Source: JAULUH01 sp032111745 (GTDB lineage: Bacteria > Chloroflexota > Anaerolineae > JAAEKA01). Taken from it: a stretch of 30,869 bases of DNA. Position 1 is the stretch's first letter, and every line of letters begins with the position of its first letter. The notes under the pieces were generated by a model. That model did no database searches and was not told the origin of the DNA. It saw nothing but the letters and a program-made list of their open reading frames with translations. Positions 8,354-15,420 of the stretch are shown here, piece by piece. The stretch is from the NCBI GenBank assembly GCA_032111745.1, contig JAULUH010000364.1:1-30869 (forward strand), written 5' to 3'. A program made the position numbers and the translations under genes.

Positions 8354-9340
8354 ATGAGCAACTACCAACGGCCGGGTGGCTCACCTTTGGTGTGGGCTGC
8401 TATCCTCCTTGGACTCTCTGCCGTCATCGGCATCCTGGTGGCGATGCTGTCGGGCGGCGGCCTGGGCTCCAGCGCACCGCCCGACTGGACACCACCGCCA
8501 CCTACGGCGACCCCCCAGCGTCCCACCGCCTCTCCCGTCGTCGAGGTGTCAGGCCAGCCGGCAGCACCGGCCGCGTCCCCTGCGGCCACAGAGATCGCCC
8601 AGGCGACCTCGACGACCGCGGCCACCGCGACTCCAATTCGGGTCACCGCCACCAGCACCCGGGAGGCTGCGCCCCTGCGCCCCGCGACCACTGTTCAGCC
8701 GCAGCAGGCCACCGCCACCCCGGGCCTGGTGGCGCAGCTCACCGCCACAGCTGAGCCCTCGCCGGAGGTCGAAAGCTCTCCCGCCGCCGAAGGCACGGCC
8801 GCAGCCTCGCCTACCACGGCGGCCAGCCCGACCTCCGCAGCCACCAACACGCCCGTGCCCACCGCAACGCCCGTGCCGGCCGTCACCGCCACGTCGGTCC
8901 AAGCAACGCCTCAGCCGCCTCCACCGACGCGGCCGCCAGCCACGCCCACCCCACTACCCGCGCTCAGCCCGCCACAGCTGGGGTCTCCCGCCCCCAACGC
9001 CTCCGCCAGCGGCGAGGTGGATTTCACCTGGGCGCCCACAGGGGAGCTGCCACCTGGCACCGGTTACGAGGTAGTCGTGTGGAATCCGGGCGAGGATCCG
9101 GCGGCGGCCCGCGGCGTGGCCCCCCCTACCACCGGCACCTCCTTGCGTGCTAACCTGGACGGCATGATCCAGGCCGGCCTGTTCAGTGGGCCGCAGCTCA
9201 ACTGGACAGTGCTCATCGTAGGCACTGATCCCTATCAGCGCCTTACCCAGCCGGCGGCCAGCCCCGCTCATGTGTTGAACTACCAGGTTGCCAGCGGGGG
9301 CGGCAGCTCCGAGGTACCCCCGCCGCCGCCAAAGCCCTAG
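8354..9340 (+). CDS. Membrane-anchored Thr/Pro-rich protein with adaptor-like C-terminal domain
   Basis: A 328-residue protein of unknown function. It has one N-terminal membrane segment (about 12-32), a low-complexity Ala/Thr/Pro linker of about 180 residues, and a C-terminal domain of about 110 residues. That domain closely matches the end of the HlyD-type adaptor two genes upstream: shared strings include EDPAAARG, APPTT, LRAN, WTVLIVGTDPYQRLTQPA, and a final PPPPKP. The domain probably faces outside, held away from the membrane by the linker. The pattern (SGxVxFxWxPTG then YEVVxWN) resembles an Ig/FN3-like beta sandwich, which is an inference. The start is taken at the ATG (8354) rather than the GTG three codons earlier. 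It is the last gene of the plus-strand operon. Confidence 0.82.
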   Translation: MSNYQRPGGSPLVWAAILLGLSAVIGILVAMLSGGGLGSSAPPDWTPPPPTATPQRPTASPVVEVSGQPAAPAASPAATEIAQATSTTAATATPIRVTATSTREAAPLRPATTVQPQQATATPGLVAQLTATAEPSPEVESSPAAEGTAAASPTTAASPTSAATNTPVPTATPVPAVTATSVQATPQPPPPTRPPATPTPLPALSPPQLGSPAPNASASGEVDFTWAPTGELPPGTGYEVVVWNPGEDPAAARGVAPPTTGTSLRANLDGMIQAGLFSGPQLNWTVLIVGTDPYQRLTQPAASPAHVLNYQVASGGGSSEVPPPPPKP

Positions 9341-9384
9341 AAGAAACCAGTCGGGTGTGTTTGAGACAGGTGAGACCCCGTCAC

Positions 9385-9400
9385 ACTGGCCGCGGCCAGT
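9385..9400. repeat. 16-bp perfect palindrome
   Basis: ACTGGCCGCGGCCAGT is its own reverse complement. It lies 45 bases after the stop of the last operon gene and 24 bases before the larger hairpin at 9424-9463. It could be a protein-binding site or part of the transcript end; nothing more can be said. Confidence 0.5.
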
Positions 9401-9423
9401 AGGCTCCGTCATTGGGCAGGGCT

Positions 9424-9463
9424 CCCATATACCGTTCCTTTTCCCAAAGGAACGGTATATGGG
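9424..9463. terminator. 18-bp perfect hairpin between converging operons
   Basis: Left arm CCCATATACCGTTCCTTT (9424-9441), loop TCCC (9442-9445), right arm AAAGGAACGGTATATGGG (9446-9463); pairing is perfect. It lies between the plus-strand operon ending at 9340 and the minus-strand operon ending at 9578, the expected place for a bidirectional terminator. There is no T-run on either side, so it is not a textbook intrinsic terminator. The rest of 9341-9577 shows only the palindrome at 9385-9400 and no supportable gene. Confidence 0.65.
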
Positions 9464-9577
9464 TATATAGGAGAGCAAGGCGCGTCTCGATGTAGGCGGC
9501 TCGGCAGCAGCGGTATTAGGTGGAACAGAGGGTACGCCGGCACTGCTGCCAGGGTAAGGATGACAGGGCCGCTCTCC

Positions 9578-10972
9578 TTACGGCCGGCGCGGCGGACCGA
9601 TGGGCGATGGGGGCGGCGGGTCCGGCAACGTGACCGTCGGCACGATCACCGATGGTATCACTACCGTCGGCGCTATCACCGTCGGCGCTATCACCGTCGG
9701 CACAACCACCGTCGGTGCCATCACCGTCGGCACAACCACCGTCGGTGCCATCACCGTCGGTACTGTCACCGTCGGCACAACCACCGTCGGTACTGTCACC
9801 GTTGGCCCTGGTGGCGGCGTGATGGCCGGTGGGCTGGGCCAGGACCGCGTCTGCACCGGCCTTGGTGGCATCAAAGTCCGCACCTCCGTCGGCCGTGGCA
9901 GCGGCGCCGGTACGCGCGTGCGATCTGCCGGTGGCTGGATGGGCGGTCGCTCGCCAGGCCTACCCGCAGGCAAGCCGGTGATGGTTACGCGGGGGCGCGC
10001 CGGGGTGGGCTGCGGCAGCGGCGTATCAGCGATGGCGGTGGGCGACGCCGTGGCCGTCGCCAGGGGCGATGGCGTAGCTGTCGGGGTCTGCAAAGGCGAC
10101 GGCAGCGGCGGGCCCGGCTGCTCTGGCTTGGTCGACGATGACGGGTTTGGGTCTACTGGCTCTCCCCCCACCAGGTGCTGCATCATCTCTCGGGCGGCCT
10201 CAGAGCTGCGCAGCGCCTCGCCGACCATCGCCCTGTTTTGCTCTGGGGTGCGGCCTGCCAGATCGCCCAGCCGGCGCTGAAACTCCTCCATCTGCTCGAC
10301 TAGCTCCACAGCCAGTTGCTGCTGATCCTCCACCCCCAGCCCGTCCTGGTTTTGAAGGATCGCCAGGGCGCGCTCCAACTGCCGGCGGTAGCTTTGCAGT
10401 GCGGTAGCCACACCCGCGGCCTGCGGGTCGGACTCCAAAGCCGCTGCTTCTTCCAGACGACTCCGCGCCAGTTCCAGGTGCAGGGCTATTTCTGCCCGGG
10501 GATCCGTTGTGGCTGCCAGGCGGATCTCCTCCACGGCGGTCTTGACGGGGTAGAGCAGGTCGCCCGGCAAGGCGCTCGCCGCCACCACCATGGTGCGTGC
10601 ACTGCCTGCCAGCACGACCAGCACCAGCATTATGAGCGCCACACCGACCGGCTGCAGGGCCGGCCATCGCCAGCCCGGCGTTTCCTGTCTGCGCACCGGC
10701 CACTCCGGTGCGCGCAGCGACGCTGCCAGGAGATTCTGCATGCGCACTGCCGCGTGCTGCCGGAATTCGGCAGATGGCAGTGCGGAGCCACGGGCCTCCT
10801 GCAGGCGCACCGCCAGGCGTAGCAAGGGCTCCAGCTCCTCCTGCGCGGCCGGGAACAGGGCCAGGCATTCCTCTACCGGGCGCCTGCGGCCCTGGATGTC
10901 GGACACGCAGCTCTCGAGGATGTCGGCCAAAGGGTCGTCTTGGGGCAGAGGGTTGGGATCAGGCTTGGGCAT
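9578..10972 (-). CDS. DUF5667-type anti-sigma-like membrane protein with PTVxx repeat tail
   Basis: A 464-residue protein encoded just after, and overlapping by 14 bases, an ECF sigma factor, the usual layout of a sigma/anti-sigma pair. Residues 1-85 form a helical cytoplasmic domain (DILESCVSDIQGRR, ECLALFPAAQEELEPLLRLA) of the kind seen at the start of many Chloroflexota and Actinobacteria DUF5667 proteins. One membrane helix follows (about 108-131), then ALPGDLLYPVKTAVEEIRLA (134-152), the DUF5667 signature, and a charged helical region to about 265. The outer part is Pro/Thr/Ser rich and ends in about twelve pentapeptides of the form PTVxx (389-450), then DPPPPSPIGPPRRP. The tail looks like a stalk that could reach into or across the wall. 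No zinc-binding HxxxCxxC anti-sigma motif is present, so the anti-sigma role is inferred from context. Confidence 0.82.
   Translation of the reverse strand: MPKPDPNPLPQDDPLADILESCVSDIQGRRRPVEECLALFPAAQEELEPLLRLAVRLQEARGSALPSAEFRQHAAVRMQNLLAASLRAPEWPVRRQETPGWRWPALQPVGVALIMLVLVVLAGSARTMVVAASALPGDLLYPVKTAVEEIRLAATTDPRAEIALHLELARSRLEEAAALESDPQAAGVATALQSYRRQLERALAILQNQDGLGVEDQQQLAVELVEQMEEFQRRLGDLAGRTPEQNRAMVGEALRSSEAAREMMQHLVGGEPVDPNPSSSTKPEQPGPPLPSPLQTPTATPSPLATATASPTAIADTPLPQPTPARPRVTITGLPAGRPGERPPIQPPADRTRVPAPLPRPTEVRTLMPPRPVQTRSWPSPPAITPPPGPTVTVPTVVVPTVTVPTVMAPTVVVPTVMAPTVVVPTVIAPTVIAPTVVIPSVIVPTVTLPDPPPPSPIGPPRRP
9631..9806. repeat. 15-bp coding tandem repeats
   Basis: About 11-12 units of 15 bases built on ACCGTCGGCACAACC, ACCGTCGGTGCCATC and similar. 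Some are arranged as alternating pairs, giving a 30-base higher-order period near 9700-9780. They encode the PTVxx pentapeptides at the end of the DUF5667-type protein. Such arrays can expand or contract by slippage. Confidence 0.85.
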
Positions 10973-11525
10973 GCTGCGTCTCTGTCAGCAGGCGGTGCAG
11001 GGCCGCCAGCGCTCGATGCTGGATCACCCGGCACGCTCCCGGGCTCTTGTCGATGACACGTGCCACCTCCGCGTGGCTGAGGCCCTCGATGAAGCGCAGC
11101 ACGACGACCTGCTGCTGCTCCTCCGGCAGGCAGCTAATGGCCGCGGCCAGGGCGGCGAGCTCTCCCGACTCGATCACCTGCTCGGCCGTCCCGCGTCTAT
11201 CGCTCGCTGCCATGCCCTCTTCCTGCACGGGCGCCATCGCCTCCGGGGCCCTTTGGCGGTGGTGGTCCACCACCACGTTGTGGGCAATGCGGTAGAGCCA
11301 GCTGGCAAAAGGCACGCCGCGTGCCCTGTAGCCTGCGATTGCCTCCCAGGCCTTCAGGAAGACCTGCTCGGTCAGATCCTCGGCATCCGCGGCATTGCCA
11401 ACGCGGAAGCGGACGTAGCGGTAGATCGCGTCCAGATGGCGCACGTAGAGCCGGCCATACGCGTCGGCATCGCCTGCCACCGCGGCCCTGACCAGCGCGG
11501 CCTCATCGGAGACGTGATCTGGCAT
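10959..11525 (-). CDS. ECF (sigma-70 family) RNA polymerase sigma factor
   Basis: A 188-residue ECF sigma factor. Region 2 is clear (YVRHLDAIYRYVRFRVGN then DAEDLTEQVFLKAWEA, the -10 recognition and core-binding segment). So is region 4 (LPEEQQQVVVLRFIEGLS, HAEVARVIDKSPGACRV, a helix-turn-helix for the -35). The ATG at 11525 is chosen because homology starts just after it; a GTG ten codons upstream (11555) is possible, and neither has a strong ribosome site. The 3' end overlaps the start of the DUF5667-type gene by 14 bases, so the two are translationally coupled. It is encoded 48 bases downstream of the secreted DUF11/PPC gene on the same strand. The trio may therefore be one transcript in which the sigma factor controls envelope functions; the regulon is not visible. 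Confidence 0.93.
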   Translation of the reverse strand: MPDHVSDEAALVRAAVAGDADAYGRLYVRHLDAIYRYVRFRVGNAADAEDLTEQVFLKAWEAIAGYRARGVPFASWLYRIAHNVVVDHHRQRAPEAMAPVQEEGMAASDRRGTAEQVIESGELAALAAAISCLPEEQQQVVVLRFIEGLSHAEVARVIDKSPGACRVIQHRALAALHRLLTETQHAQA

Positions 11526-11573
11526 GAGCGCACGCGCCGGTCGGAGCCGGCGCACAGGTCCAACGGCTGCGCG

Positions 11574-13208
11574 CTAGCGCAGCAGGATCAGCGGTAGCTG
11601 CATGCTGTGCGGCTGTGGGGTCGACTCCGGTCCGAGGGGGAGCACGCCGCTCCACGTCAGCGCCGGATCGGCCTGCAGCCCTGGCTTGGCGGACGGCGCC
11701 ACGCCGTTCGCCGCAATGGCCGTGCCGCTGTGCCCGGAGTCGATGTCGAGGTCATATACGGACTCCGCCTGGCCGTAAACAACGAATAGATAGACGCCCG
11801 TAGCTGGTGCGGTGAAGCTTACCGCGTCCGGGGCCGTGCCCTCCTGGTTACTGACCAAGTCAGGCAACCTGTGATTGCCCGGGAACCATACGTAGAGGTC
11901 GGCATCCCCGCTATGGGTGGTGAGAGAGGCCGTCACCTCGGTCCCGGCCTGGTAGTTCACCAGGTAGGCCACAGCCTCGTCCTGGCCTACCGTCGTGTTG
12001 GGTAGCAACAGGCTGGCAAAGTCGATGGCCCGCCGGGTCATGGCCGAGGCGTTTCTCGCCCCATCGGCAAGCCATACCCCGACGAAGTGGGTGCCGCTCT
12101 CTGCGCTCAGCTGCCAAGGATACTCTGCCGCGAACGGTATCCAGTCCGTCATCCTGACCAACCGCCAGCGCGGTGCCCTCCCACTGGTCAGGGTCCACTC
12201 CGCGATCTTCATCCGGCTGACGCCGCTGTCGTCTTCTGCCGTGATGTGCAGCTGTACGTTGGGATCGGCCAACACGTCGGAGTCGCCGATTCTCAGCTCT
12301 ACCAGACGCGGGGGCACCACGTCGGTCCCTGGCGGCACCGGCACGATCACCGCCCGGGCACTGCGCTGGTAGGTCAGGTCACCAGCTGAGATTGTGGCCG
12401 TGTTCACCACTACAGCCGGCGTAGCGACGGCCTGTGCAGTCGCCTGAAACACCAGTTCCACAGCCTCGCCGCTGCGCACCAGCACATCCGTCCAGCTCAG
12501 GGTGTGCGCCGCCGGGTCATAGGCCGCGGTGGGCGAGGCCGAGCCGGCCACGTAGGCCATGGCCTCCGGCAAGGGGTCGACCACGTCGGCCAGTGCATCG
12601 GCCGTGCCGCTGTTGATCAGGTAAATGGTGTAGGTGACGGCCCCGCCGATGGCCACCACCCGTGGGGAAGCCACCTTCAGCGACGCTGCCAGCTGGGGAG
12701 CTGGTTCAGGCGGGGAAGAGCCAGCCGGTACCACCGTCACCCGAGCTGTCCGGACAAAGCGCTGGTAGACTGAGGAGATGGCGGCCACGTTGCTGACCTC
12801 GATGGCTGCCGCCACCTCGCCAGCCGTCACCTGGAAGGTCAGCGGCAGGGTTGACCGGGCTCCCACCGTCACATCCCAGGTCAGCGTGGCGCGGTCAGCC
12901 ATGTACTTGCCGTTGTGGGATGCAGAGCCGGCCACGTAGGCAAAGGGCTCCGGAATAGGGTCTGCCACCCACACCGGCAGGTCTTCAGCGCCGCTGTTGA
13001 CCAGCTCGATGGTGTAGGTCAGCACGTCGCCCGTGGCCACCACGGGCTGTGACGCTACCTTGCGGGATTCGGTGAGGGCAAAACCGGGGCCCGACTGCGC
13101 CTGCGCCGGGATTGCGATGGACGCCAGGGTCAGGGCCAGCACCATGACCAGCGTCAATCGTCCGGCCAGCCCCAGCCGGCCGTACGTGTGCTTAGAAAGT
13201 TTCCACAT
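11574..13208 (-). CDS. Secreted DUF11-repeat protein with C-terminal PPC domain
   Basis: A 544-residue exported protein of unknown function. It has a signal peptide (basic start, then LTLVMVLALTLASIAIPAQAQ, cleavage likely after AQA). Two DUF11-type repeats follow (about 40-165 and 170-290; VVATGDVLTYTIELVNSG and VVAIGGAVTYTIYLINSG). Next is an Ig-like segment (about 295-385) and then a bacterial pre-peptidase C-terminal (PPC) domain (about 390-490; SGDADLYVWF, YLFVVYGQ). The protein ends in QLPLILLR. DUF11 and PPC domains are found on surface or secreted proteins; no protease domain is present, so it is not called a peptidase. The start has an excellent AGGAGG eight bases upstream. It is the first gene of a minus-strand group with an ECF sigma factor and its partner. 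Confidence 0.85.
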   Translation of the reverse strand: MWKLSKHTYGRLGLAGRLTLVMVLALTLASIAIPAQAQSGPGFALTESRKVASQPVVATGDVLTYTIELVNSGAEDLPVWVADPIPEPFAYVAGSASHNGKYMADRATLTWDVTVGARSTLPLTFQVTAGEVAAAIEVSNVAAISSVYQRFVRTARVTVVPAGSSPPEPAPQLAASLKVASPRVVAIGGAVTYTIYLINSGTADALADVVDPLPEAMAYVAGSASPTAAYDPAAHTLSWTDVLVRSGEAVELVFQATAQAVATPAVVVNTATISAGDLTYQRSARAVIVPVPPGTDVVPPRLVELRIGDSDVLADPNVQLHITAEDDSGVSRMKIAEWTLTSGRAPRWRLVRMTDWIPFAAEYPWQLSAESGTHFVGVWLADGARNASAMTRRAIDFASLLLPNTTVGQDEAVAYLVNYQAGTEVTASLTTHSGDADLYVWFPGNHRLPDLVSNQEGTAPDAVSFTAPATGVYLFVVYGQAESVYDLDIDSGHSGTAIAANGVAPSAKPGLQADPALTWSGVLPLGPESTPQPHSMQLPLILLR

Positions 13209-13295
13209 AGCTTGCCTCCTGTGAGCAGGAACGAAGCGGACCTGCTGCGGTCGAGCGACAACGAAGAAGGAGAGTTCGACGGCGAGCCTGCCAGC

Positions 13296-13345
13296 CCCAG
13301 CCCCCCTGGTGCGCCCGCATGCCGCAGGCGCACCAGGGGGCTGGG
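13296..13345 (-). terminator. Strong GC-rich hairpin downstream of the NRPS-associated genes
   Basis: CCCAGCCCCCCTGGTGCGCC (13296-13315) pairs with GGCGCACCAGGGGGCTGGG (13327-13345), leaving one bulged C and an 11-base loop. It begins about 50 bases after the end of the PPTase gene and lies before the DUF11/PPC gene, so it probably ends the NRPS-cluster transcript on the minus strand. There is no T-run. An alternative is a 5' leader structure of the DUF11/PPC gene, whose ribosome site is about 80 bases further on. Confidence 0.6.
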
Positions 13346-13396
13346 CACATAGGGAGTGGCCGGCTTGCGGAGTATAACGTGAGCAGGGGGGTATTG

Positions 13397-14167
13397 TTAC
13401 AGCGGCAGGGCCGTGGCTTGTACCGGCTCACCCTCCCACCGCCAGCAGCGCAGTTGCCAGTCATGCCCCTCCACGGCCACGGCGGCCGCATACGCCGGAT
13501 CAGGGTCCAGCTCCTGCAGCCGCCAGCGCGCGGCCTCTTTCGGGCTGCCCTCGCTGTGCAGCAGGGCAGCAGGCATCCCCGGGGCCAGGGAGACCTCGAA
13601 CTGGTCCAGTGGAATCGATAACCCCTCGCCCCTCGCCTTAATGTATGCCTCTTTGCGGGTCCAGCAGTCGTAGAAAGCCCTGGTGCGGAGCTCTGCCGGC
13701 AGCGCCTGCAGCGCGTCCCGCTCGCGCGGCGCAAAAAAGCGCTCCGCGATCTCGGCCGTGGCCAGCTCGGGGCGCAACTGCTCGACGTCGACGCCCACCA
13801 CCCGGCCCGCAGTCACGGCGTACAACACCAGGTCTCCGGAATGGGACAGATTGAAACTCAGCGCCGGCTCGGCAAACCCTGCGGCCAGCGCCGGCTTGCC
13901 ATGGGCATTGTAGACGAAGCACAGACTCTCCGGTGCCGTCCCTGCATACAGGCCGAGAATGACCCGCAATAGCCCCCGGGCCAGGATATAGTGGTCGCGA
14001 TCCCTGGCGAAACGGAAGCGCCCGGCCCGCTGCAGCTCATCTGCGCTCAGCAGGCCTTCCAGCCACGCCAGCGTCGCCGGCGGCGCCGCCAGCGCGGCCT
14101 GCCACACATGGACCTCTGCCTCGGTAGCGGCCGGCCTTGGCGGCGGCAGCTCCCAGATCATGCGCAT
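13397..14167 (-). CDS. Sfp-type 4'-phosphopantetheinyl transferase
   Basis: This enzyme moves the phosphopantetheine arm of CoA onto the conserved serine of carrier domains, converting the NRPS T domains from apo to holo form. The 256-residue length fits Sfp/Gsp-type PPTases, which are pseudodimers of about 230-250 residues. Visible motifs are LSFNLSHSGDLVLYA (103-117), VGVDVE (124-129; Asp127 and Glu129 bind magnesium) and FYDCWTRKEAYIKARGEGL (165-183; Trp-x-x-Lys-Glu with Lys177). The gene starts 11 bases after the MbtH stop codon, so it is co-transcribed with MbtH and TEII. It is the last gene of the cluster and probably activates the NRPS encoded upstream. The hairpin at 13296-13345 follows it. 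Confidence 0.95.
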   Translation of the reverse strand: MRMIWELPPPRPAATEAEVHVWQAALAAPPATLAWLEGLLSADELQRAGRFRFARDRDHYILARGLLRVILGLYAGTAPESLCFVYNAHGKPALAAGFAEPALSFNLSHSGDLVLYAVTAGRVVGVDVEQLRPELATAEIAERFFAPRERDALQALPAELRTRAFYDCWTRKEAYIKARGEGLSIPLDQFEVSLAPGMPAALLHSEGSPKEAARWRLQELDPDPAYAAAVAVEGHDWQLRCWRWEGEPVQATALPL

Positions 14168-14178
14168 GGCTTGCCCGC

Positions 14179-14415
14179 TTAGCTGTCCTCCGCCTGCTGC
14201 CGGGCAGCCTCTTCCATCTTCTTGCGCAGGCTCAAGGGACGCATGTCAGTCCAAACCTCTTTGATATAGGCCAGGCATTCTTCTTTGTTCCCGGTCTTGC
14301 CGCCATCGCGCCAGCCCAGGGGATTATCCCGGTCAGCCGGCCAGATCGAATACTGCTCCTCGTGATTAATCACGACCTTGTAAATGGTGGTGTCTTCTCT
14401 ATCGTCCCAGGCCAT
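14179..14415 (-). CDS. MbtH-like NRPS accessory protein
   Basis: MbtH-like proteins bind the N-terminal subdomain of adenylation domains and improve their solubility and amino-acid activation. The 78-residue protein matches the family closely: EEQYSIWPADRDNPLGWRDG (19-38), then GNKEECLAYIKEVWTDMRPLS (42-62). The family's conserved tryptophans are present at 25, 35 and 55. A strong ribosome site (GGAGAGGAG) precedes the ATG. It lies between the type II thioesterase and the PPTase, and is expected to serve the A domains of the giant NRPS in the same cluster. Confidence 0.97.
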   Translation of the reverse strand: MAWDDREDTTIYKVVINHEEQYSIWPADRDNPLGWRDGGKTGNKEECLAYIKEVWTDMRPLSLRKKMEEAARQQAEDS

Positions 14416-14475
14416 TTCGTTTTCTCCTCTCCAGAAGGATGATAGCTTCTGCAGGCACTCATCACAGCCGATCGA

Positions 14476-15243
14476 CTAGGCAGCATTGGCGAACTCGGCG
14501 AACTCCCGGGCCAGGGACTGCAGCAGCAGCGCCTGCTGGGTGTTCAGGTAGAAGTGGTCGCCAGGCAGCATGCGCAGGCTGAAGGGGCCCGTGGTCTGCT
14601 CTCGCCACGCCTCCAGCTCCGCGCGGCTGACGTGGAGGTCTGCCAGCCCGCCATAGGCGGCGATGGCACAGTCCAGCGGCTCCTCGGCCCGATAGACATA
14701 GGTCTCGCTGGCCGCAAAATCGGCGCGCAGGATAGGGATAAGCAGCTGCATCAGCTCCGGGTGCTCCAGCACCTCGGGCGGCGTTCCGTTCAGCTCTCGC
14801 AGGCGCTCCCGGAACTCGGGCTCCGGCAGCCCGTGCAGGGGCGGGTTGCGGTCAGGCAGCTGTGGACCGGAATGGCCTGATACCACCAGCCTGGCCGGTG
14901 CAACGCGATGGTGCCTGCGCAGGTAGCGAGCCACCTCGAAGGCCAGCAGAGCGCCCATACTGTGGCCAAATAGGGCAAAGGGCCGGTCCAGGTACGGCAC
15001 CAAGGCCTCGGCCGCCAGTGGCACCATATCGTCCAGCCGGCTAAAGGGCGGCTCGCTCAGGCGGGTGCCGCGGCCAGGAAGCTGCACCGGGCACACTTCC
15101 AGCGCCGCCGGCAGCCCATCCGCCCACCTGTAGTAGACGGACGCGCTGGCACCTGAATAGGGAAAACAGAAGAGTCGCAGCCGTGCCTGCGGATTGGGAC
15201 GAGGCACGGCTAGCCAGCCGTCTTGTCTTGCTAGGGATGTCAT
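14476..15243 (-). CDS. Type II thioesterase (NRPS-associated alpha/beta hydrolase)
   Basis: A stand-alone thioesterase of the GrsT/SrfD type that removes misloaded acyl or aminoacyl groups from carrier domains; in some systems it helps with product release. The 255-residue chain has RLFCFPYSGASASVYYRW (23-40), the nucleophile elbow GHSMG (Ser95) after PFALF, the acid region GLADLHVS (Asp202) and the catalytic histidine in GDHFYL (His230). The frame is open further upstream to 15417, but those 58 codons carry no homology and overlap the putative promoters, so the ATG at 15243 is used. The ribosome site is weak. It is the first gene after a 177-base gap that may contain an internal promoter, followed by MbtH and the PPTase. 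Confidence 0.94.
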   Translation of the reverse strand: MTSLARQDGWLAVPRPNPQARLRLFCFPYSGASASVYYRWADGLPAALEVCPVQLPGRGTRLSEPPFSRLDDMVPLAAEALVPYLDRPFALFGHSMGALLAFEVARYLRRHHRVAPARLVVSGHSGPQLPDRNPPLHGLPEPEFRERLRELNGTPPEVLEHPELMQLLIPILRADFAASETYVYRAEEPLDCAIAAYGGLADLHVSRAELEAWREQTTGPFSLRMLPGDHFYLNTQQALLLQSLAREFAEFANAA

Positions 15244-15284
15244 CGTGACCACGCCTGCATAAGGCCTGTGGCTGTGTTGCGCCT

Positions 15285-15314
15285 GCGTGTTCTTAACAAA
15301 CGTTGAGAACACGC
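15285..15314. promoter_or_regulatory. Operator-like inverted repeat upstream of the type II thioesterase gene
   Basis: GCGTGTTCTTAAC (15285-15297), loop AAAC, GTTGAGAACACGC (15302-15314): 13-base arms with one mismatch. It begins three bases after the -10 of the putative TEII promoter (minus strand), so it would overlap the transcription start, the classic place for a repressor site. It could instead be an RNA hairpin in the leader or between MFS-fusion and TEII coding regions. Confidence 0.5.
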
Positions 15315-15316
15315 AC

Positions 15317-15345
15317 ATTGTAGCCGGATCAGGCCTTTCACGCAA
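15317..15345 (-). promoter_or_regulatory. Putative promoter P2 for TEII-MbtH-PPTase
   Basis: Minus strand: TTGCGT (15340-15345), 17-base spacer, TACAAT (15317-15322). The -35 is weak (3 of 6) and the -10 good (5 of 6). The inverted repeat at 15285-15314 lies right behind it. Confidence 0.35.
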
Positions 15346-15383
15346 GTCGGTGTGCCGGCGATCCTTTGATCCCGGACCTTGCC

Positions 15384-15411
15384 AGTATAGCCATTTTTCG
15401 CCTGTTGGCAA
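15384..15411 (-). promoter_or_regulatory. Putative promoter P1 for TEII-MbtH-PPTase
   Basis: Minus strand: TTGCCA (15406-15411), 16-base spacer, TATACT (15384-15389); each box matches the sigma-70 consensus at 5 of 6 positions. It starts 10 bases past the stop codon of the MFS-fusion gene, within the 177-base gap before TEII. If used, it lets the accessory genes be expressed apart from the giant NRPS transcript. Confidence 0.42.
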
Positions 15412-15420
15412 ACACACTGC

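Noticed and set aside
9631..9806. CRISPR-like array of short repeats
   Set aside because: Units are 15 bases, directly tandem with no unique spacers, and in frame as PTVxx pentapeptides of a coding gene.
11574..13208. Secreted protease, because of the PPC domain
   Set aside because: Only the accessory PPC domain and DUF11/Ig-like segments are present; there is no catalytic peptidase domain in the 544 residues.
15244..15417. N-terminal extension of the type II thioesterase
   Set aside because: The added 58 residues have no thioesterase homology and the region contains promoter-like and palindromic sequences; the ATG at 15243 fits the family length.
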